In this document: one piece after another, positions 58,090 to 64,000 of the stretch | How positions within the stretch are numbered: the first letter of the stretch is position 1 | How the letters are laid out: the number at the start of each line of letters is the position of its first letter | Assembly (NCBI GenBank): GCA_003282825.1 | Contig: QBYM01000004.1 | Coordinates: forward strand, 1 to 64,000 | Source: Pelagibacteraceae bacterium AG-325-J17 | Lineage (GTDB): Bacteria > Pseudomonadota > Alphaproteobacteria > Pelagibacterales > Pelagibacteraceae | Direction of reading: 5' to 3' | DNA: 64,000 nt | Program-made: the position numbers and the translations under genes | Notes under the pieces: generated by a model | Database searches by the model: none | Seen by the model: the letters and a program-made list of their open reading frames with translations, nothing else | Told to the model about the DNA's origin: nothing

Positions 58090-59018
58090 TGAAACATTTT
58101 ATTAATCTTAAAGATATCTCATCAAAAGATCTTAGAAAAATCTTATTAGATGCTAAAAAAAGAAAAAAAAAAAGAAATTCACTCAATACTCTTGAGATAG
58201 ATAAAGGATCCCCTCTAAAAGGTAAACTATTAATTCAAATGTTTGAAAAATCAAGTTTAAGAACTAGGCTGAGTTTTTATCTAGCAATAAAGCAACTAGG
58301 GGGAGGTACATTAACTTTGAGAGCCAATGAACTTCACTTAGGTTTAGGAGGAGAGACATTAGAGGATACAGCAAAAATTTTATCAACATATGGTGATGGC
58401 TTTATGTTAAGAACAGATAAAGATAAAAAAATAGAAAATTTCAAAAAATTTCTTACAATACCAGTAATAAATGGTTTAAGTCCTTCTTCACATCCAACAC
58501 AAGTTTTATCTGATATTTTTACTGTAGAAGAAATTAAAAAAAAACCAATCTCAAAAATGAATATAGCATGGGTAGGAGACTCAAATAATGTACTAAATAG
58601 TTTAATAGCAGCCTCTATAAAATTTAACTTTCAATTAAGCGTTGGATGTCCAAAAAAATATTCCCCTAGTAAACCAATCTTAGATTGGGTCAAGAGTTTT
58701 AAAAATAAAATTAATATTTTTGATAATGCAACTAAAGCAGCATCTAAAGCAGACGTAATATTTTCAGATAAAGTGATATCTTTGAATGATAAAGTGAACA
58801 AAAAGAAAAAATTAAATGATTTTAAAAATTTTAGGATTACAAAAAAATTAATGGAAAAAGCAAAAAGTGATTGTATATTTTTACATTGTTTACCAAGAGG
58901 CTCAGAGGTAGATGAGGAAGTTTTTTTTAGCAAACAATCAAAAGTTTGGCAGCAAGCTCTCAATAGAGTACATGTTCAAAAAAGTATTTTATTGTATTGC
59001 TTTGGAAAACTAAGGTAA
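58089..59018 (+). CDS. argF: Ornithine carbamoyltransferase with divergent motifs
   Basis: A 309-aa transcarbamylase. The carbamoyl-phosphate motif reads KSSLRTRLSF (usual STRTR), HPTQVLSD is normal, and AWVGDSNNVLNSL matches. The ornithine region reads FSDKVISLN where most have TDVWxSMG, and FLHCLPRGSEVDEEVF carries HCLP. The Asp and Ser of the ornithine loop and the Arg residues are kept. It makes citrulline from ornithine; the changes leave some doubt on substrate (ornithine or acylornithine). It overlaps the convergent cytochrome gene by 9 nt. Confidence 0.9.
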   Translation: MKHFINLKDISSKDLRKILLDAKKRKKKRNSLNTLEIDKGSPLKGKLLIQMFEKSSLRTRLSFYLAIKQLGGGTLTLRANELHLGLGGETLEDTAKILSTYGDGFMLRTDKDKKIENFKKFLTIPVINGLSPSSHPTQVLSDIFTVEEIKKKPISKMNIAWVGDSNNVLNSLIAASIKFNFQLSVGCPKKYSPSKPILDWVKSFKNKINIFDNATKAASKADVIFSDKVISLNDKVNKKKKLNDFKNFRITKKLMEKAKSDCIFLHCLPRGSEVDEEVFFSKQSKVWQQALNRVHVQKSILLYCFGKLR

Positions 59019-59549
59019 AGATAAAGGACTATCTGAATTTTGGTTTAGATATTTGATAACCGAAGCTCTATCTTTTTCTTTTCTTAGTCCTGCAAAAGCC
59101 ATCTTTGTTCCCTTAATCCATTTAGCAGGTTTTATAAGGTAGCCATTAAGCTCTTCAAAGGTCCATGACTTTTCATATCCTGCAAGAGCTTTTGAATATT
59201 TATAATCACTAACAGCTCCAACCTTTCTACCAACTACATTATACAAAGCTGGACCAATTTTATTTTTTCCCCCTTTTACAATAGAGTGACAAGCCGCACA
59301 CTTTTTAAATATTTTTTCTCCACTAGCAACATCACCCATTGACATTAATACAGCAATATCAAATACCTTTTCTATCGTTTCATTTGTGGAAGCAACCGTT
59401 GTAGTAATTTGATCTACTTCAACGCTGTAGCCAGGGGTTTCAGGTTTTTCAACATGAAAAATGACTCCAGAAATCTTACCTAATCCAATAATTAGCAAAG
59501 CAACCATTAAAATAGCTGCAATCACCTTATTAATTTCAAAAGAATCCAT
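59010..59549 (-). CDS. Membrane-anchored c-type cytochrome
   Basis: A 179-aa class I cytochrome c of the CycM/c552 type. The N-terminal uncleaved anchor (VIAAILMVALLIIGLGKISGVIF) is followed by a linker, the heme-binding CAACH (about residue 84) and the axial Met in GTKMAFAG. Such proteins carry electrons from bc1 to cytochrome oxidase in alphaproteobacteria and resemble mitochondrial cytochrome c. It diverges from kdsB. Confidence 0.92.
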   Translation of the reverse strand: MDSFEINKVIAAILMVALLIIGLGKISGVIFHVEKPETPGYSVEVDQITTTVASTNETIEKVFDIAVLMSMGDVASGEKIFKKCAACHSIVKGGKNKIGPALYNVVGRKVGAVSDYKYSKALAGYEKSWTFEELNGYLIKPAKWIKGTKMAFAGLRKEKDRASVIKYLNQNSDSPLSLP

Positions 59550-59628
59550 TTTATAAAAATATATTTTGAACGTATAACACTATAAATTAAAAATTGCTTA
59601 TATTTTAATGTACAATTTTGCCTCTGTT

Positions 59629-59634
59629 TATAAT
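59629..59634 (+). promoter_or_regulatory. Possible -10 box for kdsB-pheA
   Basis: A perfect TATAAT lies 22 nt before kdsB in the 107-bp divergent gap with the cytochrome gene. No clear -35 stands at 16-18 bp. Confidence 0.4.
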
Positions 59635-59656
59635 CTAAAACTAAATAAAAAATAGA

Positions 59657-60394
59657 ATGAAAACATTAATTATTATCCCATCTAGATTGTCAGCAACCAG
59701 ATTACCTGGCAAACCATTACTTAAAATTAATGGTTTATCAATTATTTCACATGTTTTTAAAAAGGCTGAGGAGACAAATATTGGTGAAGTCTTTGTGGCA
59801 ACTCAAGATCAAGCAATTATTGATGATGTAAAAAAAAATGGTGGTCAGGCAATATTAACTAATAAAAATCATAAAACTGGCACTGATAGAATAAATGAAG
59901 CAATTAAAAAACTTGGAAGGACAGATGTCGAATTAATTATGAACCTTCAAGGAGATGAACCATTAATGAATGTAGCAGATATTCAAAAGTTGCATGCTCA
60001 AATGGTTAAAACAAAATTTGAATTGGGTACTTTAGCTTCAAATATTATAGATCAAGAATCATATGATAATTTAAATGTAGTAAAAGTTGTTACTAAAGAG
60101 AGTTTAGATAATAGTCAATTTCCAGAGGCTATTAATTTTGCAAGAAAACTTAATGATAAACCTAAAAATATTTATAAGCATTTGGGTATCTATTGTTATA
60201 AACTAAAAACTCTTGAAAAATTTGTTTCACTTAATCAATCTGCTAATGAAATTAAGTTTAAATTGGAACAGTTGAGAGCGCTGGATAATGAAATAAAGAT
60301 TAATGTTGCATTTGCAGAATCTTCTCCAATAGGTGTTGATACTAAAGAGGATTTTGTAGCCATAAAAAAAATAATGGAATATAAATCTAAATGA
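59657..60394 (+). CDS. kdsB: 3-deoxy-manno-octulosonate cytidylyltransferase
   Basis: A 245-aa enzyme that activates Kdo as CMP-Kdo for lipid A core. IPSRLSATRLPGKPLLKI, the CTP/Mg residues in NLQGDEPLMN, and SPIGVDTKEDF are typical. Works with KdsD encoded at 53.7-54.6 kb. It overlaps pheA by 4 nt. Confidence 0.96.
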   Translation: MKTLIIIPSRLSATRLPGKPLLKINGLSIISHVFKKAEETNIGEVFVATQDQAIIDDVKKNGGQAILTNKNHKTGTDRINEAIKKLGRTDVELIMNLQGDEPLMNVADIQKLHAQMVKTKFELGTLASNIIDQESYDNLNVVKVVTKESLDNSQFPEAINFARKLNDKPKNIYKHLGIYCYKLKTLEKFVSLNQSANEIKFKLEQLRALDNEIKINVAFAESSPIGVDTKEDFVAIKKIMEYKSK

Positions 60395-61221
60395 ATAAAA
60401 TATATTTTCAAGGAACTTTTGGAGCATACTCGCATTTAGCAGCATTATCAATTAGTCCTAAAGCAGAAATATTACCTTGTAAAACTTTTGATGAATGTTT
60501 TTTAAAAGCATCAAAAGACCCAAATTCAAAAATCATAATTCCTGAGTCAAATAGAATTACAGGCAACATTGGTATTGAGTATTTGATTTTTGAATACAGG
60601 CTTAACATTTATTCAGAATATTTTCAAAAAATTGAACATAATTTATTGGGTATTCCTGGCACAAAAATTTCTGATATAAAAGATGTTTATTCACATGGTC
60701 AAGCATTATCGCAGTGTTCTAAATTTATAAAATCAAATAATTTAGTTGAACATGTAAGAGCAGATACTGCAGGGTCAGCTGAGATGATTTCAAAAGATAA
60801 AGATAATAAAAAAGCAGCAATTGCATCTTTACTAAGTGCAAAAACTTATGGTTTAGAAATAATAAAAAAAAATATTGAAAATGAAAATGGAAATTTAACT
60901 AGATTTTTAATTATGGGAAAAAATATCTCTCAACCTGAGTTTGGTAAAAAAAAATATATTACTTCATTTTTATTTAAACTTAAAAGTAAACCAGCAGCTT
61001 TATATCAATCTTTAGGTGGATTTGCTATTAACGGAGTTAATTTAACAAAATTACAAAGCTATCCTGAAAAGAATAGTTTTGATTCTTTCTTTTTTTTATG
61101 TGATCTTGATGGTCATATTGAAGATCGAAGAGTACAAAAATCTTTAGAAGAATTAGGATTACATTGTCAAGATTTTCACGTCCTAGGTGTTTTTGAAGCT
61201 GACAAACAACGAGAAAAATAA
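60391..61221 (+). CDS. pheA: Prephenate dehydratase
   Basis: A 276-aa enzyme converting prephenate to phenylpyruvate. FQGTFGAYSHLAAL opens the catalytic domain, and VRADTAGSAEMISKD and NLTRFLIMG follow. The C-terminal ACT domain (about 190-270) starts at TSFLFKLKSKPAALY and contains NLTKLQSYPEKN, the Phe feedback site (ESRP-like). No chorismate mutase domain is fused. The usual T-x-R-F-x motif is present as LTRFLIM. Confidence 0.94.
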   Translation: MNKIYFQGTFGAYSHLAALSISPKAEILPCKTFDECFLKASKDPNSKIIIPESNRITGNIGIEYLIFEYRLNIYSEYFQKIEHNLLGIPGTKISDIKDVYSHGQALSQCSKFIKSNNLVEHVRADTAGSAEMISKDKDNKKAAIASLLSAKTYGLEIIKKNIENENGNLTRFLIMGKNISQPEFGKKKYITSFLFKLKSKPAALYQSLGGFAINGVNLTKLQSYPEKNSFDSFFFLCDLDGHIEDRRVQKSLEELGLHCQDFHVLGVFEADKQREK

Positions 61222-61236
61222 AATTTTATTCTTTTC

Positions 61237-61266
61237 TTGTAGACTAGAAATTATTACTGCTATAAT
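61237..61266 (+). promoter_or_regulatory. Probable promoter of the SRP RNA
   Basis: A perfect TATAAT (61261-61266) lies 6 nt before the SRP RNA 5' end. An upstream TTGTAG at 61237-61242 (18-bp spacer) is a weak -35; TAGACT at 61240 is an alternative at 15 bp. Confidence 0.55.
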
Positions 61267-61272
61267 ACTTTT

Positions 61273-61356
61273 GGAGGCTAGAGGTGGGTGCTGCTTGAAC
61301 CCGACCAGATCTTAACGGAAGCAGTCGTAGAGACAGTTATTCAGGTTCTAGTCTCC
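61273..61356 (+). ncRNA. ffs: Signal recognition particle RNA (4.5S type)
   Basis: An 84-nt RNA closed by a 10-bp stem (GGAGGCTAGA with TCTAGTCTCC). The apical SRP54-binding domain is CAGATCTTAACGGAAGCAG, aligned base for base with the usual CAGGTCCGGAAGGAAGCAG. The AAGCAG internal loop is kept, while the tetraloop reads TAAC instead of GGAA. It binds Ffh for cotranslational targeting. It lies 14 nt before dnaX, the conserved ffs-dnaX-ybaB-recR order. Confidence 0.92.
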
Positions 61357-61370
61357 TTAATAAAATTTAT

Positions 61371-63014
61371 ATGAATAATAATTCTAAAGTATTAGCTTTA
61401 AAATATAGACCTCAGATTTTTGAAGATCTTATTGGTCAAGATGTTGTTTCAGAAACTATAAAAAATTCCATTAAAGCTGACAAAATACCTAATGCATATT
61501 TATTTACTGGAATTAGAGGCATAGGAAAAACAACAATTGCAAGAATAGTTGCAAAATCTATTAATTGTTCAAAACCACTTGATAATCAATGTAAAATAAA
61601 ATGTAAAAATTGCGATGCTATAACTAATTCAAATCATATTGATGTTTTGGAAATGGATGCTGCAAGTAAGACTGGTGTTGATGATGTGAGAGATTTAATT
61701 GAATTCTCAAGATATGGACCCACTATAGCAAAATATAAAATTTTTATAATTGATGAAGTTCATATGTTGAGCAAACAAGCGTTCAATGCTTTGTTAAAAA
61801 CATTAGAGGAACCACCTGAATATCTTAAATTTATTTTTGCTACGACAGAAATTAAAAAAATTCCAATTACAGTTGTATCAAGATGTCAAAGGTTTGACTT
61901 ATCAAGAATAAAATCATCTGAATTATTCGAATTTATAAAAAAGATTAAAGATAAAGAAAATGGTAAAGCTTCAGACGAAGCTTTAAGATTAATCGTAAAA
62001 ATATCAGAAGGTTCAGTTAGAGATGCCTTATCTCTATTAGATAGAGCTCTATTAAGTTTAGATAAAGGGGCTGAATTAGACTTAAAAGCGGCTCAAAAAA
62101 TTTTTGGTTATTTTGATAAGTCACAACTAATAGATCTCTTTAAACTAATTTTTGAAGGAAATGAAAAAAAGGTTATTTCAATTTATAGAAAAATTTATGA
62201 CCAGGGAGTTGAACCAAAAATTTTTATTAATGATTTTTTAGAAATACTTTATTATTTAAAAAATATAAATTCATTAAGTTTAGAAAGTACAAATTTTTCT
62301 TTAAATGATGATGAATTTAGAAAGATTAAAGAAATTTCTAATGTTTTAGAAAGTCAAACACTAATTTTATTTTGGCAGTTCACTATAAAAACTCTTGAAG
62401 AACTAGATATTGTTTCAAATCAAAATTTATCGATTGAAATGTTTTTGACAAGGCTGATACATTTAAGTTCTTTAAATTTAAAAGATAATTTCGAAAAAGA
62501 AATTAAAATTGATAATCCTATTGAAAATAAAGAAACTAATATTTCCTCTAAAATGATTAATCAAATAAAGAATGTTTCTCAAGAGGAAAAAAATAAGCCA
62601 GAAGTTCAAACTGAAATTAAAGCTAATAAAAATTTTATTATTAAGTCATTTAATGATTTAATTGAGATTTGTTCAAATAAAAAAGAAATAAAATTAAAAT
62701 ATGAGCTTGAAAAAAATGTTCATCTTGTAAAGTTTGAAAACAATAGAATTGAAATATCTTTTAACGAAAGTTTAAATAAAAATTTTGTAAAAGAATTATC
62801 GTCTAAACTTTTTGAATGGACTAATGAAAGATGGATAATTACATTCAGTAAATCAAAGGGGGCAAGGTCTATAAAAGATCAGCAAAAAAAAATTAAAGAA
62901 AAATTAATTAACGACTCTAAAAACTCTGAAATTTATAAAGATATGATTAACAATTTTCCTGATGCTGAATTAATTAATGTTCAATCAAAAGACAAAGGTG
63001 ATGATCATGACTGA
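61371..63014 (+). CDS. dnaX: DNA polymerase III subunit gamma/tau
   Basis: A 547-aa clamp-loader ATPase. GIRGIGKTTIAR is Walker A, the four-cysteine zinc module lies at CSKPLDNQCKIKCKNC, and FIIDEVHMLSKQAFNALLKTLEEPP holds Walker B and the SRC region (VSRCQRF). The C-terminal ~150 residues are a divergent tau-like part. It loads the beta clamp. It overlaps ybaB by 8 nt. Confidence 0.96.
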   Translation: MNNNSKVLALKYRPQIFEDLIGQDVVSETIKNSIKADKIPNAYLFTGIRGIGKTTIARIVAKSINCSKPLDNQCKIKCKNCDAITNSNHIDVLEMDAASKTGVDDVRDLIEFSRYGPTIAKYKIFIIDEVHMLSKQAFNALLKTLEEPPEYLKFIFATTEIKKIPITVVSRCQRFDLSRIKSSELFEFIKKIKDKENGKASDEALRLIVKISEGSVRDALSLLDRALLSLDKGAELDLKAAQKIFGYFDKSQLIDLFKLIFEGNEKKVISIYRKIYDQGVEPKIFINDFLEILYYLKNINSLSLESTNFSLNDDEFRKIKEISNVLESQTLILFWQFTIKTLEELDIVSNQNLSIEMFLTRLIHLSSLNLKDNFEKEIKIDNPIENKETNISSKMINQIKNVSQEEKNKPEVQTEIKANKNFIIKSFNDLIEICSNKKEIKLKYELEKNVHLVKFENNRIEISFNESLNKNFVKELSSKLFEWTNERWIITFSKSKGARSIKDQQKKIKEKLINDSKNSEIYKDMINNFPDAELINVQSKDKGDDHD

Positions 63015-63324
63015 TTTTAATAAAATTTTAGATAAAGCTAAAGAGTTGGAAGCTAAAATGAAAGAAAGTCAAAAAAAAATTAAAGAAATAAGAGTTGAAG
63101 GAGTTTCAGGATCAAACTCAGTAAAAATAACTCTAGATGGGGAAGGAGAGATGCAGACAATTAAGTTGTCTGATGAAATTATGCACGAAGACAAAGTTAT
63201 AATTGAAGATTTGATTGTTGCAGCGCATAATTATGCTAAATCTCAGCTTAAATCAAAAACTTCAGAAGAAATTTCAAAAGCCACAGGAGGTTTTGGAATA
63301 CCTGGTTTTAAATGGCCTTTATAG
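63007..63324 (+). CDS. ybaB: YbaB/EbfC family nucleoid-associated protein
   Basis: A 105-aa protein. I choose ATG 63007 (MTDFNKILDKAKELEAKMKE), with AAAGGTG about 7 nt upstream, over the ORF-track start at 62977. The N-terminal helix, the GVSGSNSVKITLDGEGE strand and the Gly-rich end (TGGFGIPGFKW) match YbaB. It binds DNA and lies between dnaX and recR as in most bacteria. Confidence 0.93.
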   Translation: MTDFNKILDKAKELEAKMKESQKKIKEIRVEGVSGSNSVKITLDGEGEMQTIKLSDEIMHEDKVIIEDLIVAAHNYAKSQLKSKTSEEISKATGGFGIPGFKWPL

Positions 63325-63327
63325 GAA

Positions 63328-63939
63328 ATGCAAAATATTAGTGAGATTGAAGAACTTATAAAATTAATTTCAAGACTTCCAGGTTTGGGTCCTAAATCAG
63401 CTAAACGTATTGTTTTAAAATTAATTAATAATCGTGATGAATTGGTTAAGCCGATAGCTAATGTATTGGCCACAGTTTATAAGAATGTGAATAGATGTAA
63501 TTCTTGTGGATCATTAAAGTCAAATTTAACAGGTTGTATTAATTGTGATAGTTCAAAAAATAAATATACAAAAATCTGTGTAGTCGAAGATATTGCTGAT
63601 CAATGGTCAATTGAAACTTCAAATATTTTTCAAGGATACTTTCATATTTTAGGTGGTACGATTACCTCTGTGGGCCAGAGAAAGGAAGATCTTTTGATTA
63701 ATTCATTAGTCGAAAGGGTTAATAGAGATAATATTGAAGAGGTAATTTTAGCAACTAGTGCAACTGTTGAAGGTCAAACTACTGCATATTATGTTCAAGA
63801 TAGTCTTAAAAATACTAAAGTTAAGATCACAAAACTTGCTCAAGGATTACCAGTTGGAGGAGAGATTGAAAGTTTAGATGATGGTACTTTATTTTCTGCT
63901 TTCAAAAATAGGTCAAAATTAAATTCTAATTCTGATTAG
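63328..63939 (+). CDS. recR: Recombination protein RecR
   Basis: A 203-aa gap-repair protein acting with RecF and RecO. LPGLGPKSAKRIVL is the HhH motif, CNSCGSLKSNLTGCINC the zinc finger, and CVVEDIADQWSIE with FHILGGTITSV the TOPRIM part; GLPVGGEIESLDDGTL closes it. It follows ybaB by 3 bp. Confidence 0.96.
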   Translation: MQNISEIEELIKLISRLPGLGPKSAKRIVLKLINNRDELVKPIANVLATVYKNVNRCNSCGSLKSNLTGCINCDSSKNKYTKICVVEDIADQWSIETSNIFQGYFHILGGTITSVGQRKEDLLINSLVERVNRDNIEEVILATSATVEGQTTAYYVQDSLKNTKVKITKLAQGLPVGGEIESLDDGTLFSAFKNRSKLNSNSD

Positions 63940-64000
63940 ATTTTTTTAAAATTCTATTTAAATGTAGAAGTGGCTCTGTATACCCAGATGGTTGCTCTTT
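63926..64000 (-). CDS. C-terminal end of an unidentified minus-strand gene (partial)
   Basis: The minus strand is open from the window edge to a TAG at 63928-63926, giving 24 residues (KEQPSGYTEPLLHLNRILKK then SNQN). The composition looks coding and it would converge on recR with a 14-nt overlap, as seen at many junctions here. Too short to identify. Confidence 0.35.
   Translation of the reverse strand, partial: KEQPSGYTEPLLHLNRILKKSNQN

Noticed and set aside
62977-63006. N-terminal extension of ybaB
   Set aside because: It lies within dnaX and does not match the family; the start at 63007 has a ribosome site.

Overview
The window looks like a stretch of a SAR11 (Pelagibacterales, Candidatus Pelagibacter-type) alphaproteobacterial chromosome. 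The support is very high A+T with long A/T homopolymers, almost no intergenic DNA (many 1-14 nt gene overlaps), and alphaproteobacterial gene orders: murA-DUF2948-hisD-infA, cobS-cobT-dnaJ-bolA, rpmH-rnpA-yidD-yidC, argD-argF, pyrF/trpF-trpB-trpA-accD-folC and ffs-dnaX-ybaB-recR. A tRNA-His with A73 and no encoded G-1 and a GcrA-type regulator agree. Species is not determinable from the sequence alone. No CRISPR array, insertion sequence, prophage or rRNA gene was seen.

Layout. 1-5636: rplT end, pheS, pheT, lepA. 5633-10102: a very A+T-rich cell-surface sugar island (Gfo/Idh oxidoreductase, C-methyltransferase, cupin, RmlB-like dehydratase, GT17 glycosyltransferase) ending at tRNA-Ser(GGA). 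10217-13564: gyrB and a RegB/PrrB-like redox histidine kinase. 13561-17140: cobT, cobS, dnaJ-like, bolA. 17129-20723: aroB, aroK, a small membrane protein and a secreted protein of unknown function. 20747-24365: def, fmt, truA, a SET-domain methyltransferase and a histone-deacetylase-family protein. 24362-30311: dapE, dapD, HAD nucleotidase, argB, yidC, yidD, rnpA, rpmH. 30404-35390: VTT membrane protein, tRNA-Thr, small basic proteins, dcd, murA, DUF2948, hisD, infA, tRNA-Phe. 35466-39094: csp, a structured leader, tRNA-His, hisS, hisZ, hisG. 39080-42848: tiny membrane ORF, rmuC, MGME1-like nuclease, exonuclease I, thioredoxin. 42845-55241 (minus): one long run folC, accD, trpA, trpB, trpF, pyrF, ihfB, rpsA, cmk, aroA, lptB, lptC, kdsD, RNase D-like. 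55259-61221: NDUFA9-like, gcrA, argD, argF, cytochrome c, kdsB, pheA. 61273-63939: SRP RNA, dnaX, ybaB, recR, then the tail of a minus-strand gene.

Functional themes are translation (PheRS, HisRS, LepA, S1, IF-1, four tRNAs, formyl-Met processing), amino-acid synthesis (Trp, Phe/shikimate, His, Arg, lysine/DAP), envelope building (KdsB/KdsD, LptB/LptC, MurA, YidC, sugar island), and DNA maintenance (GyrB, DnaX-YbaB-RecR, RmuC, ExoI).

Two points matter to a user of this annotation. First, seven genes between 18.2 and 39.1 kb (aroK, the secreted protein, def, truA, the deacetylase, dcd, hisG) are interrupted by ten single-base +1 shifts. Each lies in or next to an A/T run and each is repaired by deleting one base, which looks like insertion-type sequencing error rather than gene decay. 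I saw none outside this interval. Second, several otherwise intact proteins and tRNAs lack normally invariant positions: cytidylate kinase without the Walker A lysine, a RegB-like kinase with HS instead of HE at the phospho-histidine, and odd T-loops in tRNA-Thr and tRNA-Phe. These are the most interesting signals I found; I did not find a clearly new multi-gene system.
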